Assembly (NCBI GenBank): GCA_028284605.1
Contig: JANQRL010000025.1
Coordinates: 1 to 56,020 of the forward strand
DNA: 56,020 nt
Origin: Paracoccaceae bacterium
Lineage (GTDB): Bacteria; Pseudomonadota; Alphaproteobacteria; Rhodobacterales; Rhodobacteraceae
Reading direction: 5' to 3'
The notes beneath the pieces were generated by a model. It saw only the letters and a list, made by a program, of their open reading frames with translations, did no database searches and was not told the origin of the DNA. Positions within the stretch are counted from its first letter, which is position 1. Each line of letters begins with the position of its first letter. The position numbers were made by a program, and so were the translations under genes. Positions 24,031-32,441 of the stretch are shown here, piece by piece.

Positions 24031-25062
24031 TTACCAGTCGCCCCGGATCATCAGGCCGAGATCGACGAGCTGCCGCCAGCCCTCGTACCGGGTCGAGTCC
24101 GGGCACCAGAGATCGGGGCTCTCAGTCAGGCTGTCGTAATAGTCGCGGTACCGGGTGCCGACCTGGAAATGCTCGTCGCGCGCTCTCTCCTCGGCCGCCC
24201 GGGCGGCGGTGCCGGGCAGGAATTTCGAGTGCAGCAGCACGCCGGAGACGATCTCTGCCCCGGCGCGCCCGTAGGTGCGGTTCAGATGCGCCGGCAGGGC
24301 GGAATGGGTGGAGTTCATGAAGGCGTAGCTGCGGTGCCAGCGGACCAGCGGGATCTTGTTGAGTGTCGGAGCGCGGTCGGGATCGTCGGCGAAGAAGACC
24401 CGCGCCCGCGCGCCGCCCTGGAGCCACAGATTGTCCAGTTTCGGCTGCCGCTGGACCCAATAGCCATAGGCGTCGAACCAGTTCAGAACCTCGAACGGGT
24501 CCTGGCCGGGCGCGTAGTGTTGCGCGTCGGGGGAGCCCTTGGGGTACATGTCGAGCATCAGCGCCCCCATCGCCCGGCGGCCCTGGGCGTCGAGCCAGCG
24601 GGTGAGGTCCGGCAGAGGGCGGGCCTCCCAATCCGGGTAGATCAGGATTTCGTCCACATCCGCGACGACGGCCCAGCGCCCGTGGGCGTGCCGCCGCATC
24701 AGCCAGTTGAGCCAGTCCATTCCGAACCGCGAGGCGCGGTAGCTCGACGTGGTATGCCAGAGGGTGACATCCGCCTGCCCTCGAAGGAGGTCGGTGGAGC
24801 CGTCGTCACTGCCATTGTCGACCACACAGAAATGTCCGACGCCGAGGCGCCGGTAATGGTCCAGGAAGAAGGGCAGCCGCTGGGCCTCGTTCCGCAGGGT
24901 GGTGAAACAGAGGATCGTGTCCGGCGCGATGGCGGAGCGATTGTCGTGCAGGAGCGTCAGCTCATGCCGCTTGCGGAAGGCGCGCCAGAGCTGGCGGCGT
25001 CTGATCCAGCGGCGCCGGTAGCGCAGGGTGAGATCGGCCAGCAGCGGGCGATCAGCGCTCAT
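24031..25062 (-). CDS. Family 2-type glycosyltransferase (Glyco_tranf_2_4), copy 2
   Basis: The 343-residue paralog of the previous gene keeps the same order of motifs: AIAPDTILCFTTLRNEAQRLPFFL, FCVVDNGSDDGS, AVVADVDEILIYP and ALMLDMYPKGS. The start ATG at 25062 overlaps the galE stop by 11 bp and is preferred to an upstream in-frame codon inside galE. It therefore belongs to the galU-galE unit. It probably transfers a sugar made available by GalE/GalU, but specificity is not readable from sequence. Confidence 0.85.
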   Translation of the reverse strand: MSADRPLLADLTLRYRRRWIRRRQLWRAFRKRHELTLLHDNRSAIAPDTILCFTTLRNEAQRLPFFLDHYRRLGVGHFCVVDNGSDDGSTDLLRGQADVTLWHTTSSYRASRFGMDWLNWLMRRHAHGRWAVVADVDEILIYPDWEARPLPDLTRWLDAQGRRAMGALMLDMYPKGSPDAQHYAPGQDPFEVLNWFDAYGYWVQRQPKLDNLWLQGGARARVFFADDPDRAPTLNKIPLVRWHRSYAFMNSTHSALPAHLNRTYGRAGAEIVSGVLLHSKFLPGTAARAAEERARDEHFQVGTRYRDYYDSLTESPDLWCPDSTRYEGWRQLVDLGLMIRGDW

Positions 25063-26035
25063 AGCCGCCGGTCTGATGCCAACGCCACGCATCGGCGATC
25101 ATCTCGGGCAGGGTGGACCGCCCGGCGCGCCAGCCCAGTTCCCGCTCCGCCCGGCCGCTGCCGGAGACGAGCTTGGCCGCATCCCCGGCCCGGCGCTGAC
25201 CCTCAATCACCGGCACCGCCTTGTTGGTGATGGCGCCGGATTGCTCAATCACTTCACGCACCGAGAAACCGCTGCCGGTGCCCAGATTGAAGACGCGGCT
25301 GGGATTGCTTTCCTCGAGCCATTTCAATCCAAGAGCGTGGGCCTCAACCAGATCGGAGACATGCACATAATCGCGGATGCAGGTGCCGTCGGGCGTATCG
25401 TAGTCGGTGCCGAAGATCGTCAGCGCATCGCGGCGCCCGTCGATGGCGTCGAGCATCAGCGGGATCAGGTGGGTTTCCGGCTGGTGGAACTCGCCGATCT
25501 CGGCCTCGGGATCGGCGCCGGCGACGTTGAAGTAGCGAAAGATCACCGAGCGCAGACCGTGGCTCTCGCCGAAATTCTCGAGCAGATCCTCGATCGCCCG
25601 CTTCGACGCGCCGTAGGCGTTGATCGGCATCCGGGCACTGTCTTCGTCGAGCACGACACCATCCTGATCGCCGTAGACCGCGCAGGTCGACGAGAACACG
25701 ATCTGCTGGCAACCGGCGGCCAGCGCAGCCTCGACCAGGTTGAGCGACCCGCAGACATTGTTGCGCCAGTAGCGGCCCGGGTCGGTCATGCTTTCGCCGA
25801 CGAGGCTCAGCGCAGCGAAGTGCATGACGGCGGCGGGCTGATAGGCGGCGAAGACCTGATCGAGGCGTTCCCGATCCAGCAGATCGCCCTCCTCGAACGG
25901 GCCGAACTTCACCGCGTCGGCCCAGCCGGTAGCGAGATTGTCGAAGGTCACGGGGGTGTATCCGGCACGCGCCAGCGCCTTGCAGGCATGGCTGCCGATA
26001 TAGCCCGCCCCGCCGGTCACCAGGATCGTCGTCAC
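25052..26035 (-). CDS. galE: UDP-glucose 4-epimerase
   Basis: The 327-residue extended SDR interconverts UDP-glucose and UDP-galactose. The NAD motif is TGGAGYIGSH (GxxGxxG), the catalytic serine lies in FSSTCAVYGD and the YxxxK pair is YGASK. DYDTPDGTCIRDYVHVSDL and FNLGTGSGFSVREVI are diagnostic of GalE. It follows galU by 24 bases and overlaps the downstream glycosyltransferase. In this setting it supplies UDP-galactose for the surface glycan. Confidence 0.96.
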   Translation of the reverse strand: MTTILVTGGAGYIGSHACKALARAGYTPVTFDNLATGWADAVKFGPFEEGDLLDRERLDQVFAAYQPAAVMHFAALSLVGESMTDPGRYWRNNVCGSLNLVEAALAAGCQQIVFSSTCAVYGDQDGVVLDEDSARMPINAYGASKRAIEDLLENFGESHGLRSVIFRYFNVAGADPEAEIGEFHQPETHLIPLMLDAIDGRRDALTIFGTDYDTPDGTCIRDYVHVSDLVEAHALGLKWLEESNPSRVFNLGTGSGFSVREVIEQSGAITNKAVPVIEGQRRAGDAAKLVSGSGRAERELGWRAGRSTLPEMIADAWRWHQTGGYER

Positions 26036-26059
26036 GTCACTCTCCCGCTGGCGCCGCCC

Positions 26060-26953
26060 CTACTGGGCCGCGTTGCGCACCGAAACCAACTCGTCAAGGT
26101 ATTGGGAGAACTCGTCGCGAAGGTCGTCGCGGGCAAGCCCGAAGGCGACGGTGGCCTGAAGGAAGCCCGCCTTGGAGCCACAATCGAAGCGCTGACCGCG
26201 GAACCGGTAGCCATGGACCGGGCGGCCGGAGCCGATCTCGGTGGCGATGGCGTCGGTGAGCTGAACCTCCCCGCCGGCGCCGCGATCCATCTTGTTGAGA
26301 TGCTGCATGACCTTCGGGGTCAGGATATAGCGGCCGATCACCGCGAGGTTCGATGGGGCCTCTTCCGCCGGCGGCTTCTCCACCATGCCGTTCATCGACA
26401 CGATGGTGCCGTGATCTTCGCGCACGTCGAGGATGCCGTAGGAGGAGGTCTTGTCCTGCGGGACCTCCATCGCCGCGACCATGCAGCCGCCGGTTTCGGC
26501 ATGGGCCTCGACCATCTGCTGAAGGCAGGGCTTTTCGGCCGCAATGACGTCATCGGGCAGGATCACCGCGAAGGGTTCGTTGGCAATGAGCCGCCGCGCG
26601 CACCAGACCGCGTGGCCGAGGCCGAGCGCCCGGTGCTGGCGGATATAGGCGATGGCGCCGGATTCCATGTTGGTGGTCTTCAGCGTCGCGAGGAGATCGG
26701 TCTTGCCCTTCTTGCGCAGGGCGCTTTCCAGTTCCGGCGAGTGATCGAAGTAATCCTCAAGCGCGGATTTGCCGCGCGAGGTGACGAAAATGAACTCCTT
26801 GATCCCGGCGGCGCGCGCCTCGTCGATCGCGTATTGGATCAAGGGCCGGTCCACGAGAGTCATGATCTCTTTCGGGACGGATTTCGTCGCGGGAAGGAAG
26901 CGGGTGCCCAACCCGGCGACCGGGAAGATGGCCTTGGTGACGCGATTCTTCAT
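26060..26953 (-). CDS. galU: UTP-glucose-1-phosphate uridylyltransferase
   Basis: The 297-residue nucleotidyltransferase makes UDP-glucose from glucose 1-phosphate and UTP. Its start at 26953 gives MKNRVTKAIFPVAGLGTRFLP, with the glycine-rich nucleotide loop followed by TKSVPKEIMTLVDRP. ILPDDVI and VGRYILTP-like segments (VIGRYILTPKVM) are typical. AAGG lies upstream of the chosen ATG; an 18-residue extension is possible but atypical. The next gene upstream on the strand, a GT2 enzyme, ends 107 bases away. Confidence 0.96.
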   Translation of the reverse strand: MKNRVTKAIFPVAGLGTRFLPATKSVPKEIMTLVDRPLIQYAIDEARAAGIKEFIFVTSRGKSALEDYFDHSPELESALRKKGKTDLLATLKTTNMESGAIAYIRQHRALGLGHAVWCARRLIANEPFAVILPDDVIAAEKPCLQQMVEAHAETGGCMVAAMEVPQDKTSSYGILDVREDHGTIVSMNGMVEKPPAEEAPSNLAVIGRYILTPKVMQHLNKMDRGAGGEVQLTDAIATEIGSGRPVHGYRFRGQRFDCGSKAGFLQATVAFGLARDDLRDEFSQYLDELVSVRNAAQ

Positions 26954-27060
26954 GAGGAACCTTCTAACATGAGTGACGCAACGAGCGAACCGGCTGTTCT
27001 CTGTCACGCACGATCGGGGCAGGAAGATGGCAGGACGGGCTCAAACTGCATGAATCGTGG

Positions 27061-28302
27061 TTAATTTCCACGCGAAACGGCAAAGTCGGACTCGCCGCGA
27101 AGGGGAGTGACGCGACGGCATTCGGCCGCGATCCGGTCCGCGCGGCGCCAGAGCCTCACCCGCGGGCCCGGGCGCGCCGAGGGGCCGAAGAGGCCGCCGG
27201 TCTGTTCCCAGTAGCCCGCCGGGTCGAAGCGCACCCGGTGCGGGCGGGCGCTGAGGTCGGTCAGGATCAGCGTCACCGTGGCGCCGGTGCGCGCCGCCTG
27301 CCGCGCCGCCTCTCGCAGACGGGCCGCCCGCCAGAGCCCGCCGCCGAACACCCGGTGGTCGGTCCGGGTCTGGACGGGGCGGTAAGGCAGAAAGTCCGGG
27401 GTCGCGTCGGAGAGCGGTGGGGGCGGATCGAGCGGGTGTTGGCGCCCCTCCGCGAGGCCGGTCTCGAAACGGGCCATCCGGCGGGAGATGTCCCGCGGTT
27501 CGATCCGACCCGCGACGAGGTGCCGTTCGAGGCGGCGGCGGTGGCGGGCGCGCTCTTCGGTAGTCGCACGGTCGTGTCGATCGGGGGGCGCGTGTTTGCG
27601 CAGGAAGATCATCAGGTCGGCCCCCGCTTCGGAGAGGGTGTCCGGTGCGCGGGCGGCGGTCCCGCAATGAACCTGTGCGAGCGGCACGAGGGCGGTGGAA
27701 CCGCGTTCCGCAGAGAGCCGCAGGTTCAGGTCGGCCTCGGCGAAGGACGACCTGAACGCGGGATCGAAGCCGCCGAGGCGGGTCAGGACCTCGCGCCGCG
27801 CCGCCATGTTGGTGCCCGATGTGCCGATCCCGAGCCCCGGTTCGGCGGTGAAGAGAGCGGGCGTGTCGTCCTCCATGGCAAGCGGCGCCGTTTCATTGGC
27901 GGCGGTGATGCTCTGCCCGGTCCAGCGGGGGCCGATCCCGTCGTCCCCGATCACGTAGCCGCCCGCCGCAGAGGCCCGGGGGTCGCGGAAGGGCGCGGCG
28001 AGATGCTGGAGCCAGAGCGGCTCGGGCACGGCATCCTCGGCGATGAAGGCGACGACCTCGCCAGCCGCCGCGGCGATACCGGCGTTTCGTGCCGCCTGGG
28101 CATTGGCGCCGTCGATGGAGCGGGTCTTGACCTGTCCGAAGAGGTCCGGATGGGCTTCGACCGCCTGGAGCCCCGGGGCGTCGGCCACGACGACGATCTC
28201 GAAATCCGGGTAACGCAAACGGGCGAGGCCGGCGAGGCACCGGGCCAGCGCCGCGGGCCGGCCCTGACCGACCACAACGACGCTGACGGTCGGCAGGGTC
28301 AC
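27061..28302 (-). CDS. Family 2 glycosyltransferase
   Basis: The 413-residue protein has an N-terminal GT2 (GT-A) domain: TVSVVVVGQGRPAALARCLAGL, DFEIVVVADAPG, GANAQAARNAGIAAAAGEVVAFIAEDA with the metal-binding acidic site, then GTNMAARREVLTRLGGFDPAF. The C-terminal 180 residues are arginine-rich and less familiar. The GTG start overlaps the kdsB stop (GTGA), so it is translationally coupled to kdsB and cysQ upstream. The donor sugar is unknown; the link to kdsB makes a Kdo-containing polymer possible. Confidence 0.87.
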   Translation of the reverse strand: MTLPTVSVVVVGQGRPAALARCLAGLARLRYPDFEIVVVADAPGLQAVEAHPDLFGQVKTRSIDGANAQAARNAGIAAAAGEVVAFIAEDAVPEPLWLQHLAAPFRDPRASAAGGYVIGDDGIGPRWTGQSITAANETAPLAMEDDTPALFTAEPGLGIGTSGTNMAARREVLTRLGGFDPAFRSSFAEADLNLRLSAERGSTALVPLAQVHCGTAARAPDTLSEAGADLMIFLRKHAPPDRHDRATTEERARHRRRLERHLVAGRIEPRDISRRMARFETGLAEGRQHPLDPPPPLSDATPDFLPYRPVQTRTDHRVFGGGLWRAARLREAARQAARTGATVTLILTDLSARPHRVRFDPAGYWEQTGGLFGPSARPGPRVRLWRRADRIAAECRRVTPLRGESDFAVSRGN

Positions 28303-29099
28303 GGGCTGCCCATCTCTGCCATCATCGCCTCGATACGAGGCACGTCCTCGGGGTTGTTGAGTTCCCAGAACGCCCGCCCGCGGGCCTCGACCTCGACACA
28401 GAGCATGTGGACGCCGCGCTCCAGGAAGCGGAGCTGTTCGAGCCCTTCGAGGGTTTCGAGCGGACCCGGCTCCCAGCGCGGATAGGCGGCGAGGGCGGAG
28501 GGGCGGTAGGCATAGACGCCGACATGGTGGAAGACCGGGGTCGGGTCGTCGGGGCCGTAGTCGCCCGGGGCGAAGGGGATGACCTCCTTGGAGAAATAGA
28601 GCGCGTTCAGATCGATGCCGAAGACCGCCGTTGTGCCGCCGACCCGGCCCGCCGCACGGTCGGCGAGGAGCGCGGCGCGGGTGCGGCCGTCGCAGCGCAG
28701 GACCGGGGTGGCGACTTCGGCCACGGGATGCGCGGAAAGGCCGGCGATCAGGTCCTCGATGAACCAGGGCGGGGTGAGCGGCGCGTCGCCTTGCAGGTTG
28801 ACGACGATGTCCTGGCCGCCGCCCAGGGCATCGAAGGCTTCGGCACAGCGTTCGGTCCCGTTGCGGCAGGTCTCGGAGGTCATGACCACCTCGGCGCCGA
28901 AGCCGCGTGCGGCCGCCTCGATGCGGCTGTCATCGGTGGCCACCACGACCCGGTCCGCGCCTTCGACGGAGAGCGCGGCGCGCCAGGTCCGCTCCACGAG
29001 GCTCCGGCTTTCACCGGTGGCGCCGCGCAACTCCACGAGGGGTTTGCCCGGATAGCGGCTCGACGCATAGCGGGCGGGGATGACGATCAGGACGGACAT
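28299..29099 (-). CDS. kdsB: 3-deoxy-manno-octulosonate cytidylyltransferase
   Basis: The 266-residue enzyme activates Kdo as CMP-Kdo. The N-terminal nucleotide motif is VIPARYASSRYPGKPL, followed by VVVATDDSRI, CRNGTERCAEA and IVNLQGDAPLTPP, all KdsB hallmarks. The length is close to the usual 250. It sits between cysQ (six bases away) and a coupled glycosyltransferase, and faces an ABC-2 export permease gene across cysQ. This suggests a capsule-type pathway in addition to LPS. Confidence 0.94.
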   Translation of the reverse strand: MSVLIVIPARYASSRYPGKPLVELRGATGESRSLVERTWRAALSVEGADRVVVATDDSRIEAAARGFGAEVVMTSETCRNGTERCAEAFDALGGGQDIVVNLQGDAPLTPPWFIEDLIAGLSAHPVAEVATPVLRCDGRTRAALLADRAAGRVGGTTAVFGIDLNALYFSKEVIPFAPGDYGPDDPTPVFHHVGVYAYRPSALAAYPRWEPGPLETLEGLEQLRFLERGVHMLCVEVEARGRAFWELNNPEDVPRIEAMMAEMGSP

Positions 29100-29105
29100 G
29101 AGCCC

Positions 29106-29903
29106 TCAGCCCGGTTTCAGCTCCACTCCGGGAGCATGCGCGATGAAGAACGGATTGGCGAAGCCGGGCTTGCCGTAGGAGAGCGGCAGGCGGTTGTCGA
29201 AGCGCACCACGCGGCCGCCGGCGCCGGAGAGCACGGCATGGCCGGCGGCGGTGTCCCATTCCATGGTGCGGCCGAGGCGGGGGTAGAGATCGGCCTCGCC
29301 TGTCGCGACGAGGCAGAACTTCAGGGAGGAGCCGGCACTGGTCATGTCCTTGACGGCATATTGCGCGATATAGTCGTCGGTCGCCTGATCGCGGTGGGAT
29401 TTCGACGCCACGACCATGAGCGCGCCATTCTGCGGATCGGAGACCGAGATGGCCCGGGTCTCGCCCTGGGCGCCGGGGTCGAGATCGCCGGTCTCCTCGA
29501 CAGCGCGGCCGACGGAATTGGTGTAGAACATCCGGCCCTTGGCGGGCGCATAGACGACGCCGCGCACCGGCACGTGATCCTCGACATAGGCGATATTGAC
29601 GGTGAAATCGCCGCGCCGCCCGATGAACTCCTTGGTACCGTCGAGCGGGTCGACGATCAGGAAGGTGCCGACCTCCTGATCGTGGGTCGCGGCCTGTTCC
29701 TCGGTCACCAGGGCGGTGTCCGGGAAAGCCTCTCGCAGGCCGGCGGAGATCAAGGCGTCGGCGGCCTCGTCGGCAAGGGTCACGGGGCTGTCGTCGGACT
29801 TCGACCGGACGCCGAAATCCGGGCCGTCATAGATCTCCATGATCTTCGACCCGGCCTCGAGCGCGAGCCGCCGCATCACCAGGGTCAGCCTGTCGAAGTC
29901 CAT
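29106..29903 (-). CDS. cysQ: 3'(2'),5'-bisphosphate nucleotidase CysQ
   Basis: The 265-residue phosphatase removes the 3'-phosphate of PAP, the toxic by-product of PAPS-dependent sulfation. Metal-binding motifs are EEQAA, DPLDGTKEF and WDTAAGHAVL of the inositol-monophosphatase fold, with the CysQ-specific KSDDSPVTLADEAAD at the N-terminus. The start ATG at 29903 is chosen over an upstream codon because the family begins near MDFDRL. It leads the kdsB/GT2 unit. A sulfotransferase gene 8 kb away in the same orientation gives it an obvious partner. Confidence 0.92.
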   Translation of the reverse strand: MDFDRLTLVMRRLALEAGSKIMEIYDGPDFGVRSKSDDSPVTLADEAADALISAGLREAFPDTALVTEEQAATHDQEVGTFLIVDPLDGTKEFIGRRGDFTVNIAYVEDHVPVRGVVYAPAKGRMFYTNSVGRAVEETGDLDPGAQGETRAISVSDPQNGALMVVASKSHRDQATDDYIAQYAVKDMTSAGSSLKFCLVATGEADLYPRLGRTMEWDTAAGHAVLSGAGGRVVRFDNRLPLSYGKPGFANPFFIAHAPGVELKPG

Positions 29904-30039
29904 GCGCCCGCTTTCCCGATTGCCCCGGACCACCTGCGCCGTTGAAATGGCTCCGGTGCCACCTTATGGTGCCCGCTCAAGAAATCGGCAAGAAATTCGT
30001 GCGAGTAAAGCCGCACTCCGCGGCAGGACCCGAGGCGCC

Positions 30040-30861
30040 ATGTTCGAGAGAGCCCCCCAAAGGAAGATGCTCGGCTCGGCCTATGCCCTGCTCGACCTGA
30101 TGTACCACTCCACCGTGCGGCAGGTGCGCAGTTCCCACCGCAACGCGATCATCGGCCTGTTGATGAACATGGCGCAGACGGTGGTCTTCGTCGCCGCGTT
30201 CTACATCATGTTCACGGTGCTGGGCCTCCGCGCCAACGCGGTCCGGGGCGATTTCCTGCTCTACCTGATGTCGGGCATCTTCATCTTCATCACCCACATC
30301 AAGGCGATGGGAGCGGTGATATCGTCCGAGGGGCCGACCTCGACGATGATGAAACATGCGCCGATGAACACGCTTGTGGCGATCACCTCCGCCGCGCTCG
30401 GCTCGCTCTATATTCAGGTGCTGTCGCTCTTCGTGATCCTGTTCATCTATCACGTCGTCTTCACGCCGATCACGATCGATCGGCCCGTCCCGGCCATGGG
30501 GATGTTCCTTCTGGGCTGGTTCTCCGGGGTCGCCGTGGGTGTGGTTTTCCTCGCGCTGAAGCCGTGGCTGCCGGGTTTCGTGCAGATCAGTTCGCAGATC
30601 TATATGCGCGCGAACATGATCGCCTCCGGCAAGATGTTCCTGGCCAATACGATGCCGGGATACATCCTGGTCTTCTTCACCTGGAATCCACTCTTTCACG
30701 CCATCGATCAGGCGCGCGGTTTCGTCTTCATCAACTACAATCCGCACTACAGCTCGATCAGTTACCCGGTCATCCTGAGCCTGGTGCTGATCCTGATCGG
30801 ATTGATGGGAGAGTTCTATACCCGCAAACAAGCCTCGGAGAGCTGGAACGCGGCGCGGTAG
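30040..30861 (+). CDS. ABC-2-type polysaccharide export permease (KpsM-like)
   Basis: The 273-residue integral membrane protein has about six hydrophobic segments, for instance AIIGLLMNMAQTVVFVAAFYI, FLLYLMSGIFIFITHI, VLSLFVILFIYHVVF and PVILSLVLILIGLMGEFYT. The N-terminal VRQVRSSHRNAIIGLL and the WNPLFHAIDQARGF segment match the polysaccharide/teichoic-acid export permeases. It would export a lipid-linked or Kdo-linked glycan. GAGG precedes the ATG at 30040. No cognate ATPase (KpsT/Wzt) is next to it, so the partner must be elsewhere. It is divergent from cysQ across 136 bp. Confidence 0.85.
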   Translation: MFERAPQRKMLGSAYALLDLMYHSTVRQVRSSHRNAIIGLLMNMAQTVVFVAAFYIMFTVLGLRANAVRGDFLLYLMSGIFIFITHIKAMGAVISSEGPTSTMMKHAPMNTLVAITSAALGSLYIQVLSLFVILFIYHVVFTPITIDRPVPAMGMFLLGWFSGVAVGVVFLALKPWLPGFVQISSQIYMRANMIASGKMFLANTMPGYILVFFTWNPLFHAIDQARGFVFINYNPHYSSISYPVILSLVLILIGLMGEFYTRKQASESWNAAR

Positions 30862-30926
30862 CGAACAGGCCGAGCCGGCCCATTCGAGCAAGGTCGGTCG
30901 GATCACCGATAAGGAGTGTTGTGACG

Positions 30927-31541
30927 ATGCGAACCCTGATCCGACTGCTGATGATCCTCTTTGTCCTACCGGTGTCCCTGGCGGCGGAGCCGCTGTTTCC
31001 CGCGCGCTACGATGTCGTCGGCGTATCGGCGGATGACGTGCTGAACCTGCGGACCGGCCCCGGCACCGCGCATCCGGTGGCCGATACGCTCGCGCCCGAT
31101 GCGACCGGTATCGAGGTTCTGGCAATCCACGATGGCTGGGCCCGGATCGGCCGGGGCGAGACGACGCTCTTTGCCAGCGCGCAGTTCCTGGAGCGCCAGC
31201 CGGGCCAGGACGACCCGGCGGTGATCTCGAACCTGCCGGTCACCTGCGTCGGCACCGAACCGTTCTGGACAGTCCGGTTCGAGGATGAGGGGTATCTGAG
31301 CTACCAGTTCCTGGGCCAAGACTCCGTCGGCATCGACCTCAACAACTTCGCGACCTCGGGCAATGATCTGCGCTCGTCGAGCTTTGAGGGGAGCGGCGAT
31401 GCGAGCCCGGTGCTGGGCGTGCTGCGCCGGACCCAGTGTTTTGACGGGATGTCGGACCGGGAGTTCGGCATCGCCATCGAGTTCTTCCCGCAGGTGACGG
31501 GCGGCTTGCAGCATCTGACGGGCTGCTGCCGGCTCGATTAG
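30927..31541 (+). CDS. Secreted SH3-domain protein
   Basis: The 204-residue product has a signal peptide ending near VSLAAEPLF. A bacterial SH3 domain follows (DVLNLRTGPGTAHPVADTLAPDATGIEVLAIHDGWARIGRG). The C-terminal half begins LPVTCVGTEPFWTVRF, seen in a widespread periplasmic family whose role is unknown to me. Cysteines in TCVGTEP, RTQCFDG and LTGCCRLD may form disulfides. ATG 30927 follows AAGGAG at ten bases; a GTG six bases earlier is too close to that site. It lies 65 bases after the permease and may be cotranscribed. Confidence 0.82.
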   Translation: MRTLIRLLMILFVLPVSLAAEPLFPARYDVVGVSADDVLNLRTGPGTAHPVADTLAPDATGIEVLAIHDGWARIGRGETTLFASAQFLERQPGQDDPAVISNLPVTCVGTEPFWTVRFEDEGYLSYQFLGQDSVGIDLNNFATSGNDLRSSSFEGSGDASPVLGVLRRTQCFDGMSDREFGIAIEFFPQVTGGLQHLTGCCRLD

Positions 31542-31593
31542 GGCGTGTCGTACTTGACGATGTTGGAGCATTGAAGCGTCGGCCGGGGGCGTC

Positions 31594-31605
31594 GCTTGCG
31601 CAAGC
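31594..31605. repeat. Lone 12-bp palindrome matching the core of palindrome P2
   Basis: GCTTGCGCAAGC equals the central 12 bases of P2 in the arrays at 72-186 and 36766-36855. Imperfect AAGCG/CGCTT arms at 31574-31597 overlap it. It may be a decayed copy of the element, in the 100-bp gap between the convergent SH3 and alkB genes. Chance is not excluded for so short a match. Confidence 0.4.
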
Positions 31606-31641
31606 ACGTGCGGTCGGGCGGATGAGTGGCGGCGACAGGCC

Positions 31642-32250
31642 CTAGGTCACCACCCGCAGCGTCAGATTGATCCGCCCGCCATCGGGCAGGAGCGTCGAGC
31701 TGCCCGCCCGCACCCGGTCGATCCCGTGGTGCAGGAGCCGGGCCGGACCGCCCATGACGAGGACGTCGCCGGAGCGGAGCCAGAGGCTCTCGGTCGACCC
31801 GCCGCGCTCTGCATTGCCGATCCGAAAGAGCGCCTCGTCCCCCAGTGAGATCGAGACGACGGGTTGGGAGAAATCCGCCTCGTCGCGGTCCTGGTGCAGA
31901 TTCATCTTCGCGTCGGCATCGTAGAAGTTCACGAGGCAGCATTCCGGGGCGCGATCCGCCCCGCTCACCGCCTCCCAGACCGCCAGCACCGAAGCGGGGA
32001 TCGGCGGCCAGGCGACGCCGGAGGGATGGCGCGGCTCGTAGCGGTAGCCGGAGCGGTCGGAGACCCAGCCGAACCGCCCGGCGGAGGTCATGCGCACCCG
32101 CATTGGCTTGCCCCAGCGGGTAACCGGCCGGAAGAGCGGCGCGGCGCGGACCACGTCGCGCAGATCGGCCACCATCGCCTCCTGCGCCGCGCGCTCCAGG
32201 AACTCCGACCAGACCGCGACCCCGCGCACGGTGTGAGCGGGCCCTGTCAC
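31642..32250 (-). CDS. alkB: Alpha-ketoglutarate-dependent DNA repair dioxygenase AlkB
   Basis: The enzyme oxidatively removes alkyl groups from 1-methyladenine and 3-methylcytosine using Fe(II) and 2-oxoglutarate. The iron ligands are in NLHQDRDE (H-x-D) and a distal histidine in RLLHHGIDRV. FGWVSDRSGYRYEPRHP and VVSISLGDEALFRIG are AlkB landmarks, and the closing GGRINLTLRVV binds 2-oxoglutarate through its arginines. The start is uncertain: the GTG at 32250 gives 202 residues, close to family length, while an ATG at 32337 would add 29 residues unlike the family and overlap the dnaK promoter. It is divergent from dnaK. Confidence 0.92.
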   Translation of the reverse strand: MTGPAHTVRGVAVWSEFLERAAQEAMVADLRDVVRAAPLFRPVTRWGKPMRVRMTSAGRFGWVSDRSGYRYEPRHPSGVAWPPIPASVLAVWEAVSGADRAPECCLVNFYDADAKMNLHQDRDEADFSQPVVSISLGDEALFRIGNAERGGSTESLWLRSGDVLVMGGPARLLHHGIDRVRAGSSTLLPDGGRINLTLRVVT

Positions 32251-32302
32251 CGGACACCGCGCCCATAGTGCATTTTTGCCACGCCTTGCCCCCTGCAGAC
32301 CG

Positions 32303-32331
32303 TTGCAGCCCCCAAACCACCCTCCTATATA
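32303..32331 (+). promoter_or_regulatory. Promoter of dnaK
   Basis: TTGCAG at 32303-32308 and TATATA at 32326-32331 are separated by 17 bp, a good housekeeping promoter. The -10 region CCTATATACC also resembles alphaproteobacterial heat-shock (RpoH) -10 elements, so heat induction from the same or an overlapping site is plausible but not certain. Transcription would start near 32338 and give a leader of about 100 bases. Confidence 0.65.
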
Positions 32332-32441
32332 CCCCAAGGATTGGCGGGGGCGACGTCTTCCGCCTGCAACCAGAGGCCGGGGTGCCGTAACGGGCCCGGG
32401 CCGCTCAAACCGCCTAACAGACTTCTAAGAGGGTTTTGAAA

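Noticed and set aside
32285-32317. A classical RpoH promoter CTTGCCC...CCCCCAAA before dnaK
   Set aside because: The spacing of about 18 bases between the two parts is longer than usual for heat-shock promoters. The TTGCAG/TATATA pair fits better.
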